Shown: positions 22,349-35,549, counted from the stretch's first letter. The stretch is DNA of 64,000 nt from Fasciolopsis buskii (GCA_008360955.1 LUCM01005766.1:1-64000); one strand, 5' to 3'. Numbers and translations are program-made. Notes: generated by a model from the letters alone, not told the origin.

Positions 22349-22536
22349 AGTTTGAGTCTTGTAAATAGGCTGGATAGGTAGCTGAGATACCCATCATTGC
22401 TGGGTTTAGTTTATACAACGAAACGTGAAGCATTAATTTTCTAGTGGTCATCAGGATGTTCGGATAATCAAATCATGGCTAAGTTGAAGGTAATTAACAG
22501 CTCCACTGGCGGAGGCGGACATTTGAATATTTCAAT

Positions 22537-23400
22537 TCAGAATGTTTGTGGCAGATATAATACCCTCGATGGAAGAGATGATGGGCACTTAGGGCAGGAC
22601 AACAGCTGTCTATAAATGGAGTACTGAGAGAACTTCAAGGCAGTTTGTAGGTCTGCTGTGAGGTCTGATATAACTTTTATGCCATTCGTTTGGTTGCATT
22701 TGTTTAACCGCACACAACATCTGCACATTTCCTCTGGTTTCGCATTTTCTGGCGTTCGCTGTCGGAGGAGGCACACCCCTCCGCATTCCGTGCCGTGATC
22801 TGATTTTGTGCGCGTCACCGTGTTGGAGCTGTGCCAGCGCCAATAAAATTCTCGCACCTGCTCGTTGATTTGAGTCTTTTCTATTCAACCTGCTGGGGGT
22901 GCTTTTCCAAAACCGGCCGCAGAATCGGATAAAAGACATTTTTGTGCCTCATTAAAGACATCCTCTTGCATATCCCTCAGGCCACATATAGAATTTTTCC
23001 GAATCTTTGTCGGATGTCTCCTGGCACTATTTTGCTTTTCATTAACTTTTAGGGTCCTTTCGTAGACTTTATGGCTCAGGATGAGACTTGCGCTATCCGT
23101 ATAGAGAGTTATAATCACCTCGGGCTTCTTTTATCAGCTGCTGTTTGTAAATGGCAGGTCTCCGTCCACTTTTCTGTCGGCAGATACAAACTTGACCACT
23201 AGCAAGCTTTTCTCCTGGTTGATTTGGGGACTCGCAGATATTGCCCCGAGTTAGTTATCCCCATGGATAAACACACCCAGAATGTGGCCATCTCTATTGG
23301 TTTCCAGTAAAAAGCCCAGGTTTGGGTCCAGTCCGGGTATGAACGAAACTCATTTGAGACTGGGCCACCTATTACGCGAGCGAGGAGCAAGGCATTCTTA
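22537..23400 (-). mobile_element. Possible degenerate retroelement fragment with RNase H-like reading
   Basis: On the - strand the readings LDPNLGFLLETNRDGHILGV (about 23,335) and VIITLYTDSASLILSHKVYE (about 23,115) resemble strands around catalytic acidic residues of retroelement RNase H. The adjacent frames (22,537-22,939) are cysteine- and basic-rich but unassigned. I found no reverse transcriptase or long terminal repeat nearby, so this is tentative. Confidence 0.25.
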
Positions 23401-26400
23401 ATTCTGCCACCAAGCCGCTAATAGACACCGAGAATACCAGCAAACCGGCTGCCGGGCCTTGGGGACTCCATCGCAAGTCTTCTTTCCGGAGGAGTTCGCT
23501 TTGTCCATGTGCACAAAGATATCGATGTGTGGGGTAGTCACGCGTCTTTCACGATAATAGGTTCGGCCTGCAGCAGTCTCCTGCCGACAGGGCCAAAAGA
23601 TTTCTGAAATTCAAGATGTCCAATTTCTCCCTTGTGTCCCTGATCAACCATGCTAGTTCGTTCGTAAGAAGACTACGAAAACAATGGGGATGCATGACTT
23701 AGACTTCAGTAACCCGTTTTTGGGAACTTCTGAGATTTTTCAGAACTAGATTTCTTGCTAATCCTGTGCATGATGCACTTCTTTATCTTTAGTAAGGCGG
23801 AGAATGGACTGACCGGTCAAGGATATTCAGCCCAAACCCTCCGGCTACTCTTGTGAACGAAAACAACCCTCGCTAACTCTCAATCCTCCAATTTTTTACT
23901 ATTCCAAAGTTAATTTGGAAAGGACTGGAACAGACGGCAAAATTTTTCACAGTCTCGTGTTGATTTGACTCTGTCACTATATTTGTCTTCCGAACAAACT
24001 GGTTATTCGCAAGAGAACAAGAACACCTCCGTATGCCACAAACTGGCGCATTTTGGTGAGAACTTAACGTTCCAGTTTCCCGCCGCTGCACTTTGGCTCT
24101 TTTGGGATTGGACATTCCCGAATACACACATTGTGCCAGTGTCTGATTCTACACAAGTGAAGTATGTCACAGGTGCTAAGCTAATGTGGTTTGCCGGTCT
24201 TCGTTTGCATTGGACCTCGTAAGCACTTTGCATACAATACAACTGACTTTTTTCTTATATTTCAAATAGCGCTTGGACGCTGGGTGTCTACAAGGCGCTT
24301 TTCTGTCCGATGTTTCTTTCCCTGGGGCCTGGCGGCTGTGGTCCGCCTTAAGGAGGGGCGTAGACCGGGATGAAAACTTTTAACATGAGCGAGCTCGCCG
24401 ATTGGAATGGTAGGGCAATGATTATTATTAATCCGTAGATGGTCATCGTTAGCGACTGAAACGTACCAGAGGATAAGTTCAGGCTCCAATCAAAGTCTAC
24501 TCATGTACAGGTTATCCCAGAACACCTGCCACTTTTAGACCAACCTGTCGGTTTTCAATGTACACAAATGCAGTGGGTCCTTGATTAGCGCATCCGAAGA
24601 ATGCAAAAATGGATAGAGAGGTGAACTCACTTAAGAACATTTTAATTTAAGTCTCCGGTGGGGATGGTTTGTTACCATTCTATCGCCGTATGACCCGGCT
24701 GACATGCTGAATCAGGCCGTTTGTGCGGCATTCCAAAGCGTACTACTTCCAAATGAAGAGCCGCTCTCGCGCCCCACTTCTCTAGTTTACCTCAAGCTTA
24801 TTTAGGCCGCCTTCCAACAGTAATTTTCGACTCCAACCCCTGACCTATTTTCGATGGCTTGAATTTTCGCTGGTTTTTTTCAGGCTCTGAGGTGGGACCA
24901 CGATAGGTGCTTTTGACTGTAGCCTTCCCGTGATCTCCCGTCTGCGCTGCAGATGATTCTTGTATGTCTGGAGAGGGAGAGAGTCCTTTCTGGAGCTGTT
25001 GTGGGATCATAAGAAGTACCGCGCCTTCTGCTCCGTCGCGTATCTCCCCTTTCTGTAGTTACCATACCTCTTGGTTGGGCACGGAGTTGATACTGACCCG
25101 AGTGTTCGCCGGTGCCTCTCCAGGGGATAAGCAGTCGAATGCTTGAGCTTCTTATCACAGTACATTCCTTTAATGAGTTTGGTTCCCTTTCGGTCTCATG
25201 CTATAAACATAATCACGTTTGTTGCATCCAAGCACCACTCTCTAGTGCATAACTCTTATTTTTTGATATTTCTAACGGAGGTGGCCATACTGCTGCTCTG
25301 CAATAGCCTGTTTCTCGTGCTTCCTTTGCCCAAACTTCATTCCGTGTGCTGAAAATACTAGGGTCGTGCGATGGTTTGGTACCCCGAAATTATCCACCGA
25401 CTTATATTTGATAGCGTACTGCTTTCAGTTCTTCTCTGGGTGCCCTGTGTAGGGATGTGCGAAACCGCACTTTTGCTAATGCACTTTCCTTTCCCTAGGC
25501 TTCCTGGATTAACTATGGTTTTCGTTTTGGCGAAAAGATGGATGTTCTGGAATTCCGCCAAGAATGGGCCACTATACCGAAGGTTACCGCATTACAATAA
25601 AATAGGTCCAGAAGAGCCCTCTATTATACTTGGATCCCATTTGTTCGGCCGCCTCACTTGTTTCCCGACACAAGAATTGCTACCTTGTAGCCTCTTCCAC
25701 CCATCCAAGGAAGGTTTTGCTGCCATATTACTTAAGGTTGGGTGGAATAAATAAAATACCGAAGTTCGTTGCAGAATGTATCTAAATGCAGAAGCTAACG
25801 ATTGTGGTGCATTCAAACATTTCCAATGTTAATATCCCGAAGACTGTAGTATTTGCTGGGTAAAAAGGAACATCAGCAAATACCATAAAGCTTTTATAGG
25901 TTTCTTGTTTGTAGGCTGTGATTATGACCGTCAAATATGGGTGATCTTAGATGACCAGGTAAACACGTCCAAAAGCAAAAGTGTAACCTTTCTGAAGCAT
26001 AAGCGCTTTTGGAGCGATCTTAAGGTGCATCTTAACATGCCTCCATAAATGATAAACTTATATGTTCGACAACATATTTTATTTTATACAGTATCAAATC
26101 CACGACTGCGCACATATTTACAGATTGAAGATAAATATTTGTTAACTGCACTGTTTTGCTTTAATCGGGATTTAATGATCGCATTTCATAATGAACATAG
26201 AAATGTCGTTTAGGGTAGGTCTTGGGTTACGTCAGAACTTAAAAACTGATTGCTTTTGCACCTAACCTTTTCCGGAGCTTTACGCTAAATAAAGACATCA
26301 TTCTTATCATATTAAATTCCTTTTTCTGGATGAAACCTCCTATCCGAAAGTGACCAAAAAGACATTTATATTCTTGTTAACATTTCGTGACAGATCTTTT

Positions 26401-26950
26401 TCCTACTCCTGCTGCATATTATTGTCCATTCTTCACTTATCATGGTCCATGTAGACTTGAATAATGTTTGAACGCGCCAATTTCACTAGATATAAGGACT
26501 TGAAGTCTTGAAGTGGCTCTCGGGTACATGACAAGGCCCGAAGTTCCTGATTCTTGAGTTAATCACAAAACAAAGTGGGACATATAATTATTCCGCAAAA
26601 CGTCAGAAAATTTGGATCATCTCAGTCTAAGACTAAGTTAAGTGTTGAAGGGGTTACTAGGCAGCATCTATGGTTGTTGACATAATTAATCCCACTTCAG
26701 TTAGTCCATTCGCATAACAGTCCAATCTGCTTGTCTAGTTACAATATAATTTGATGCAGTGATACGGTTGTAACACGAAGAACCAAGCTTTTCACAAATA
26801 AGCTTTTATACATATGCATGCGACACCTGCTTGAAAGTGACTGTGGTGTCAGTGTATCATTTAAATCAAATTGTACAGAAATCGGGTACAATCGGGAAGA
26901 AATAACAAGTGGTGAGAAAGCAGAAGTACTTTTGTACGCTTCAACCATGA
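23400..26950. other. No identifiable gene; visible drop in GC near 25.8 kb
   Basis: Short open frames only. The - strand frames at 24,880-25,158 and 24,798-25,010 are arginine/serine/threonine-rich but match no family. From about 25,850 onward the base composition becomes clearly more AT-rich and intron-like. Confidence 0.3.
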
Positions 26951-26954
26951 ATAT

Positions 26955-27465
26955 TTAATTTTTTAATGACAGTAGATTTCTTCGGGTTACGGATTTTACA
27001 GACAAGCCATGTAGAAGTCGAAGCACGAAATTCGAGTTTGTCTTGTCTCCATTTTTCTGACCAGCGGTGTTCCTCATGTCTTGGGCACCCAATAAAGAAA
27101 TACTAATGGATGTCAAAACCAAGATTAAGTTATTCATTCCTTGAAGCCAAACCATCGGCTGACCGTCACGTTGGTTCTTTCATGAACGCTCACTAAGCAG
27201 AAAAGTAAGAAGAAAATGTTGGCCATGTGCAGGTACGCGCTAGACGCAAAAAATACTCCGGAGACATTCGTGATCAAATACGGAAATCCAACGGGCACCT
27301 GCAACGCGAAGGAAATTAGTTTCACAAACGTAAAGTAAAACGGTTAGGACAGGGTTGTCAAACATTCTCCTCTTGGGGAAATGATGGACGTCATGACAGG
27401 TTCGCGGAAGCTGCTCTGGTTTTGGGTAATTTTGACGTGATCTTCTGCTTAACATCTTCATTGGT
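26955..27465 (-). mobile_element. RTE-like LINE, C-terminal fragment
   Basis: The - strand reads VLLYVCETNFLRVAGARWIS followed by VFDHECLRSI at about 27,345-27,250. This is the VLLYGSETWPLRVEDxRRLSVFDHRCLRSI block found at the C-terminus of RTE-type LINE proteins of flatworms. After a stop and some loss it continues MVWLQGMNNLILVL and SLLGAQDMRNT (27,155-27,050), equivalent to the TWQRGMKxLT...LPGWGPRD block. The region between (WLGHVLRM) is deleted. Only the 3' end is present, as expected for 5'-truncated LINE insertions. Confidence 0.8.
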
Positions 27466-28328
27466 TTTACTTGAGTTTCCAGTATAATAAATGCTGTTGG
27501 CTACCTATAACTGAATACCACAAAAAGTGGGTGCAGAAATAGGATGTCGCCGGTCTTGAGGAAACACTTTGCAAATCAAATCACGTCTGATTATTTCAGC
27601 CTGCCGGTGATTCGAAGCCTGTTTAACGTCTTGCGCAATGTTTTCCAGTGAGGTGAAACAAAACCATCCTCGAGGGGTGTAATTTGACTCCATCAGCATC
27701 TCCATGAGTAAAGACCTGCTGCTGATTGTCCTCCTTGGCAAGCACGTTTCAAAATAAGATGTTTAAATATGCAAAGTGAAAACTAACAATGTGATACTTG
27801 GTCGTTATCAGTCTTTTTCAGCTGATAGTAATGGGAAACTACAAAGAAATATCAGCTTGGAGATAATAATTGATAATTATTTAATTTTGCCTTTTCTTCG
27901 TCAATTATTTTGGCAATGCACACCGATTTTTTGTCATAGAATTGTCAGAGAATTTCACAGGTTCACGTCATCGATATTGCCACAAGCTGTAGGAACGGTC
28001 TCGCTTCCCGTGCCCATCCACCTCGTCATTGGGCTGAACTCGTGTATTTTGTGAATATACTCATGTTGTACTCCAGACCAACGGGAAGTCATCGATAACG
28101 CATTTAAACGATCCTCTGATCATTTAATCAAACTGCCAGTTTTGTTAAATGAATGTTGGTGCGATAAACAATGCATCCTCATTATCGTGGTCATGTGGTA
28201 TCAATTTCTGACTAATTCCCAATACGCACAAGTTCTTACCGGTCGGTTCAGTCGCGTACTTATTCAATGCCTGTATATCACTCAATTGCCTTAATAATAC
28301 TTGAGTAAGTTGCACTGTTGGTTTGCAG

Positions 28329-28486
28329 TGGACGGAAGTAAAGAAATTAGTGTCTGGGTTCCAGAGAACTCACAGCTTTCGAAAGTTCCAGATCCGGAAA
28401 ATGTGACACGTAAACAGTTGAAAGCTATCAACGAGTGGAGTCAGGGAGAAAAATCTGATCGAATACTAGAGCGCGATGAACTGGAA
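28329..28486 (+). CDS. Candidate internal exon of an unidentified split gene
   Basis: A 3' splice site (TGTTGGTTTGCAG, ending 28,328) precedes an open frame rich in charged residues: DGSKEISVWVPENSQLSKV, then ENVTRKQLKAINEWSQGEK and RILERDELE. A 5' splice site GTATGC follows at 28,487. The 158-base length and amino-acid composition are those of a real exon, in contrast to the surrounding AT-rich DNA. No homology is recognised, and no partner exon on the + strand was found nearby. Confidence 0.4.
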
Positions 28487-29328
28487 GTATGCGCAACTTC
28501 CTGGCTGACAGTTTGCACGTTTTCTGCCCTCAGGGATAACGATGTGCACATGAAGTTTAATAATTGTCCTTTATGCTTAACAGGGAGAGCAGCAGAGAAG
28601 TTAATTTGGTTATACACGACTGGATGACTAAATCACTGTATTAAAACAAACACATCCCCATTCTATTTCTTTGGATACCCTGGATTCGGTGACAGAAAGA
28701 CATGGGTAGCCTTTTATTAGTGTCTCTGAAGTATATGCATGATGTAACACGTTTGCAAAAGTGGCTAATAAAAGCTAGATTGATCAAGCCCGATGAAATT
28801 ACTGCTCCGATATACTATTGAAATTGCCTTGAGAAAGCTCACCTACAATAGCTGGGACGCTGGTTCCATTGAAACCGCTGCATTTCTGAAAAATGCATAC
28901 TTACATGAAGTGCATAATGCACAATTTCATTTTTTGAATTTACTCAGCACATAATTCGGATCTGATAAGCCACGGCATCAACTTACCATGGTGTTTGCAA
29001 CAAATTTAAAATTCTTCACATGAATTCCTTCACCGACCTAGCTGCATAGATCACAGTAGTCTAGTTATTAACATGTGAGAATACTGCACTTTCCATCAAA
29101 AAAATGACGAGAAATGAGAAACCACCGAAAGCCACTGGAGGTGTTCCTTCGGTCTAGATGCAAACGAATTTGATCATGAAAATCAGTACCATGGCTAATG
29201 TGATATTAACAGTAGTACCAGTTTTTCGACTACTTTCTTTATTTATCGTAAATGAAGTGTATTGTTTCAGGTCCGAAGCCACCTAAGCAGGAAAGATTGT
29301 CATTTGGGTTAGTAGGTCTTCATTGGTG

Positions 29329-29406
29329 GGATCCTAACTAAGGATCTTAACTTCCCAGAGTCATAATATTATCCGCTTAGCTACTACCACTAGTACCTCT
29401 ACTTCC
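29329..29406 (-). repeat. tRNA-derived SINE head, decayed
   Basis: On the - strand AGTGGTAGTAGCTAAGCGGA leads, after about 20 bases, to a degenerate B-box-like GGGAAGTTAAGATCC. The order and the AAGCGGATAA block resemble the + strand element at 45,751-45,818. Stems no longer pair. Confidence 0.35.
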
Positions 29407-29419
29407 ATGAAGTTAATAA

Positions 29420-31720
29420 CCAAAAATTTCAACTTTTTCTTTCTATTCATTGCGCTGGAATCGATATAAATGATGCCATTTTGTATCGATGTGTTTGGTC
29501 GAACACTGACGCAGTGAGTTAGGAGACTTAGGTGAACTCGCTCACTCTCCAACGGTCATCAAAAGTCATTCTTCCATCTGTGTTCAGATTGAGAGTGTCC
29601 GGGTGCACTAAATTCGAAAAATTATCGTATTTATGAACAAACCAAACCGGCTTAAAATTGCTGACGAAGATGATACAGAAATTTACGACAGTCGCATATT
29701 TGGACAACCGGTTTATGTCCCACCTTCATATCTCATCAAAACGAAATTGGGAAAAATTTCGAAGTTTCAGCTATTCACTCGCTCTTCCCGGTTGCTTTTC
29801 GTGTGAACGAATCAACTCGCCTGTTTCACCCAAACTCGAACTTGGGGTTTATGTTTTTCTTTCGGCTTGAAGTCTCCTTTTAATGACCGTTAAATGTCCT
29901 GAAGATAAACACTCGTCAATAGGATATCCAGAGTTTCTTTGACCCTGACATAAAATGCATTTCAAAAAGTTACTCTGACAGTTGAATCATGAAGCTTTTT
30001 AAGGCTAACAACGCTTCAGACTTCATTGAGTAGACGAGTTTCGAAATTTTTGTTGTTCATCTGACACTTGTTAATTTGGTCATCACACGAAATCACAGCA
30101 CTGACCATCGTATAACTTCTTCAAGAAAAATTCAGAATTCTTTAATATGACAGCTAATGGTATCTTGCTAAAAAAAATAATGAACATATCATGCTTATTT
30201 GGTTATTTTCAATGAGTAACTACTCATTGCAGCGTAGAACTACTATCGCAGGTTGAAATTGTTAGAACAATAATTTTGACTTATGGAACCGTGTTAGCCG
30301 AAAGTCTGTTTCAACAGTCTTGTTGGTTTCAGGGCACATAACCCTTCGGTAGAACCGAGTAGCTTGCTCCAATTAAGTTATGTTTTGGGTATTCCTACTC
30401 TGGCTTCTTGTACCTGTCTTTCTTAGCCTCAAAGTATTCGGCCAACCAGATTGTTATAAGCGTCAGTCGGCATCTGCAATAGGCTTTATTGAGGTGCAGA
30501 CAAGCTAGCGAAAGGAGGCTACTGAGAGGATTACGCGTTTGATAAAAATCATTTCAAACCAAACCACGTAGTCAGATATTCACGTATTGATTCGGTAAGC
30601 CGAAAATTTACAGTTTTTGCCACTTTCATTGTTCTCAAATAGGCAACTGTCCAGCACTACTTTATGGGTTTACCATGGTGAAATTCGATAGGGATTCATC
30701 TTCTGGCCATCCTTTTTTGATAGTGAAGGTTACTTGAACGTCCATCGTGAAAGTCTACCAGTGCGTGATTGGCAAAAATTCGTCCGAGATTAAAAACAAC
30801 TTAATAACTATAATGAAAACGAACATACGTAAAATAGTTTAGTCTACTCAGATGAATAGTATCCACATTCAGTAGGTTTCAAGTGTTTTTACATTTAGGA
30901 CCAATATGCATCATTCTTATCTTATTTCTTAGGTTTCTTCTAAAATAAATGAACTGCAGTTAAACGTAATCTGTTGCCCCTACTCCCGCCTAGACAGATA
31001 TGCTTCACAGATTTGCTGATCATTCTTAGTACTACCCGTTGTCCAGATCCAAGTAGCAAACTATATTAGGTGACCCAATCCTGAGTATTTCGCAATATGC
31101 AAAGCACTCGGGTAAAGATCGTACTTCCCAAACAATCATTGGTCGATTTTCCAGATTATAAGTCCATTTGAGCAACCATGGATTAGGGGCCCGAAATCTG
31201 TCGCAAAATCAACTGGAAATTCGTGATATTTGACAGTCATGACAGTTCATGTGTATGCTTGTGGTCGCTGGAGGTTAACTGATTACGTAGTATTCTAGGG
31301 TTGACGGACACAAGCTGCAGACATAAACAGCGCAGCTACCCCATTGATTAAGAACGCCTTTGACACGCCTCGACGAAGTTTGCATGATCGTTTGATAGAT
31401 GGGGAAGGAATATAAGAGGATGAATCAATGAAAGTAGTCGTTGATCCTTTAGGGAGCCATATGATATATCAGTTAAGGACACCAAAATAAGGGCTAGTCA
31501 CATTCATGTTGCCTGCAAGGATCAAGTGAACTCTAGTTTTAGTCTGTCTTTGATTCTGTTTGTCGTGCGCAACCGAATGCAGATGTTCATATTAGTTAGC
31601 CGTCTTCAATATTCGTATACTAAATGAGCTGGGCCGGCATGGTACCTCTAAAATAGATTTATATTATTTCCCGAAAGGCACACACAAGACCCGGAGTTTG
31701 TAATCACTGTTGACAGTCCA
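29420..31720. other. No identifiable gene; intron-like DNA
   Basis: AT-rich sequence with very short open frames in every frame and no repeat copy that I could match. Confidence 0.3.
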
Positions 31721-31723
31721 GAT

Positions 31724-32128
31724 TTAAACTCCACTCTCGCTTCGTTCTTCGTATGTCAATTGATCCGGGTTGGAGGGTGGCATGGAGACCACTTTGAGCA
31801 TGAGAGCCAGATGTTTTGTAATGGACTGCATTGAGGTCAACGGGGACATACATACAGCTGGATTAAACTGTTCTATGCGAGCGAATTCCAAACGAATGTA
31901 GCACCGAGGTTTGTTTGTCTTTTCTGTGCATGCAGCCATCAGTGGTAGCGCTTTCGAAGCTAAGGATGAAACCTGGTAGGACTTGCTCAGAAGGTTTCGA
32001 AGAGTGTGTTCAGCAGACTTTGGGATTATTACTTGTGGTTTAAACAGCAAAGTTGCATGTGTCGGGCTGCACATTGGACCCCAATCCGCTGTGCCGGCCG
32101 GTAGAAACGATAACGAGAGACGTTTCAT
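31724..32128 (-). other. Unassigned 134-codon open frame
   Basis: Begins with ATG and stays open for 134 codons in AT-rich surroundings. The composition is protein-like (for example HTLRNLLSKSYQVSSLASKA and PSNPDQLTYEERSESG). No domain recognised and no convincing acceptor in front. The overlapping - frame at the 5' end also looks coding-like (LVIESTLDETSLVIVS), so a frameshifted or alternative exon is possible. Confidence 0.25.
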
Positions 32129-32205
32129 CCAGGGTAGATTCGATCACCAAATGTTTTCGGCGATCACAATCTTTTGTCATGCCTGCTTACCTCCACAACC
32201 TTAGA

Positions 32206-32315
32206 CTGAAAGTGACCATAGGTCACACATGGTATGGAGTGAATAAAAATCCCCGATCATTTTGGTCCATGCATGCTTTGGTTCGAATTCACATTTGTTT
32301 GCTCTTAGCCTGTAG
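32206..32315 (-). CDS. Weak candidate terminal exon
   Basis: After an acceptor-like TTAGTCCGACTACAG the - strand reads LRANKCEFEPKHAWTKMIGD and FYSLHTMCDLWSLSV and then TAA. Three cysteines or histidines and even composition suggest coding sequence, perhaps the C-terminus of a - strand gene. The acceptor lacks a strong pyrimidine tract. Confidence 0.25.
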
Positions 32316-33639
32316 TCGGACTAATACGAAAATTGCCCGTTACGTGAGGCTGGTTTTATATGGTATTCGGTGACTTTAGATCCCGTCGGCAATTTTTATC
32401 CGATTATTGTCACAATTAGATGTTCGGGATGCGAGCCAAGGCTGGGATAGTTCAAAGGACATCAGAGGACATCAGATCTTACGAAATATTGAAAAAATAG
32501 TATAATCGACCTCAGCTGTTCTGCTGGATGTTTGCATACCCATCCCTGCCAAATTCCTTAGGAATGAAATATACAAATCCATGATAAGTATTGTACGGGA
32601 AGGCTATGCGTGGATGCCAAGAGCATAAGCGCACTTTAGGTCGGTGAATTAATTCAGAAAATTACGAAGCATGATCACGTCCGGAAAAACAAAACTGACG
32701 GGCAAACCCCCTGGCACCGCTCAAACTGCTCGCGGGTTTGAAATTAGGTTAACCTCAAGGCAGAGAAAACTACCGAATCACCAAAGCCTCCTAGTTTGCT
32801 GACGGATTGAAAGTGATGTGATATTCATGACGAGTTCAGGGGGGAGGTACGGGTCGTTTCTCGGACTGAAGACCAGCAAAGGGACAATGAGCCAGTTGGA
32901 CAGCGACGATCGGCAAATGAGCTTTGACCTTGATAAACGTGTGTACGCCGTTTGATTACGGCAAATAAAATAAACAAATTTGTTGATGGCCAGAGGCCCT
33001 TTGATCGTTTTCGTTTAATTCAACGGGGTGGGAATGAAGTAAAATCGGGGCAACAGATCGAAGGCCACAGGGTTAACGATATCGTGGGAAATGACGGCGA
33101 GCTGTTATTGATTGAAAATTTTGGGTAGATGAAAAGGGTTAAGGACATTAACAGTGGTCTCAGTCTTTACCGACTTATTTGGAATACTGATCAACGGAAG
33201 CCAGACTGATTTACGTGAAAGTTGGTAGTCCACCGATACACCCATACTTGTGAAAGGTGCTCGTGTGAGTAGTTAACCGTGGTTCCAACGGTTTCAGGAT
33301 TGTATTGACCGGAACTTAATTCTGCGGCAACTGTTAGTAATTAGCAGCAAGTTCCGTAGACACATTATTTGTGTCTTTTTGGGTCTAAAAGCGGTGGTAG
33401 ACTTAGAACCGGGCCTCTCTGTGGCTCTGCCGCTCATTAGGGGTGTACCATAGGAGTCCATCAGTCTCTGGTTTGGAAAAGCCAAATACAGGTTCCTGGT
33501 TACGGCAGCATTTCACGATTTCATCAGAAGAAGTAGTTTTCGTTACTGTGATTAATAGAAATCCTGCTATCCCTGTGTAAGTATAGCGGCCCTGGTATTC
33601 GTCCATACAGGGAACTGCACGAACATGTGAACGATGTTG

Positions 33640-34110
33640 CGGTACTGGGTTCGGACCTTGGCTATTCATGAATTTATCTCGGCCGGCTTACAGGGAGATA
33701 TTTTTGGGATAGGTTCTGGAATTTCGAACTTCACAGTGCTGTTGCAGGACACCATTCTCTCTAGAGTGATCCTTGGTCTGGCAGGCGAACAAGTGGGTGA
33801 TGCAGATAGATTGAGTTACTTGAGGGGTTGCATCATACTCGGTGGTCGCATATCGGATGGCGCGTATTTGCGCACACGAAGAACAATCACTGACTTGAGA
33901 TATCTATAGGTCAGTGTGACAACCATTTGTTGATCAAAGGCCAAATAGATACAGCAACAGTCAGACTCAGAAACATGGTCTTTGAGGACGGAAGCTGGTT
34001 GCGGACATTACTTGTCTGAACACCACACTATTCGGGATATAGGCACAGTTTAGCGACGTAATTTCTTAATAACTTAGAGTTTGGGCGTAGGGCACTGAAT
34101 GAGGACAACC
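33640..34110 (+). mobile_element. RTE-like LINE, C-terminal fragment
   Basis: The frame 33,634-33,909 ends with VGDADRLSYLRGCIILGGR followed by ISDGAYLRTRRTITDLRYL. This is the FTYLGSxIxxDGxxSDExxxRIxxARxAFxxLRHLW block after the reverse transcriptase of RTE-type elements. About 70 bases on, SETWSLRTE is readable, the equivalent of GSETWPLRVED. Frameshifts and stops follow. The strand is opposite to the 27 kb fragment, so these are independent insertions. Confidence 0.72.
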
Positions 34111-35127
34111 TCTACCTAGCTGTGGTTTGTTGTTGGAACCTGGTATTGGTGGGAAGAAGAGTCGGCATGTTTAATTGATTACATGGAAAAATGCTTGTAA
34201 ACCTCTTCGAATGCACCGTCTCTTCCAGGTCTAGTTAAGCTGCCCTGTTAGGGTCCACGAGGTCTTCTGAACGATGGTTGCTGACAATAAGTTTTACGGC
34301 TCGGTGCCGCGGTCAGTAGCTCTCTTGCACTCAAAATCATTCATCTTACGCCTAGTTGTTTAGCTTCTTAGTTTGCATTTAAGGTTATTTTTGCCAAGTA
34401 CCCACATAAACTGAGAGTATCTTGGGAAAAATTTTCCTATGCGTTGAAGTCATAGTGCAATAGTACATTTATCCCAGTTTCATTCGAATCCAATTATGGG
34501 AAAATTCACTGGTTATGTTTTGTTTGATTTTTCATTCTTATCATCCGACAAAGTTTAATCGATTGCTGTGCGGGGCAGGTATTCATGCGTGACCTGGAAT
34601 GCTGCCTTCAGTAGTTTATTTTCAATAATTACGAAGGGAAGCAAAGGAGAAACAAGCCAGCATTTGAAGTTCACATGAATTTTGACATGCCTGGAAAGTA
34701 CTGAGGGGTTGAAACCACCAAAAATGGTAGCCATAATTCAACCAGGTTTTATTCACGAAATAACCCAAAGCAGATCTGCAGTTACACATTCAGTTATATA
34801 GAGTACCACGTGCAGAATGGAGCTATCCTAACACACTAATGAAAATCCGGATTTCGTTTATTATTTTCTATTTTTCTAGACCAATCCAAGGCAGGATGGA
34901 TACCACTTTGATCGAAAATTGTTCTCTTTTTGCCATCTGGTTGGGAGAAAAAAAACTATTGTAAGTGACCGAATGCACAGAAGCTGCGAGTTTTCGATCC
35001 AATATGTCTACTGTTTTGGATGCCTTTCGTCAATTTACTTTCAGTTCCAGCACGCAAATCTCACACACAGCAAACGTCATCAAATCACAATTACGCTGCA
35101 AAAACACGCCACGTGGTAAGCCTATAC

Positions 35128-35300
35128 GGAAGCTAATGTGGGTATTCGACCCCAAAGTTTGCAGCGTGTGCCGAATGCGTCGCGCAATGACGCCGTTGAG
35201 GCTGCGGGCTCGGCGGAACGGAGAGCCAAATTGACTGCATTGCATACTCGTTGGGTAGAAATTCAGGTCTTCAAAACCACGAGAATTAGATGTGGTTTTC
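35128..35300 (-). CDS. Candidate exon of a - strand split gene
   Basis: A very good acceptor, TTTGCCTGTTTGTCTCACAG, precedes the exon, and only one phase is open: KTTSNSRGFEDLNFYPTSM, then CSQFGSPFRRARSLNGVIA and RRIRHTLQTLGSNTHISF. Possible donors are GTATAG at 35,127 or GTAATT further on, both leaving phase 1. The segment 35,150-35,245 is strikingly CpG-rich for this half of the window. The exon requires phase 2 from its predecessor, which is what the exon ending at 35,550 supplies. Product unknown. Confidence 0.5.
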
Positions 35301-35549
35301 CTGTGAGACAAACAGGCAAATCTTGCAATTGTTAGCTATGTGAACTGCGCTAAATGAAGCGGAGCGGCAACAGGCTGCTTGCTATACGACGTGATCTCGA
35401 CAAAACTAGTCTGATATGAACATCCGCTTCTTACAGATAACTAATGTTGCCGTTTAAACAGTCGAAATAAAAGTCATTCATGCTGCATTAGCTCAGCTTC
35501 CTCCATTGACATTTGGGCTAAAACATGCTGTGATTAACATTTCACTTAC

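Noticed and set aside
33294..33669. - strand open frames of 63 and 88 codons as genes
   Set aside because: They lie at and just before a + strand LINE remnant and show no splice or start support of their own.
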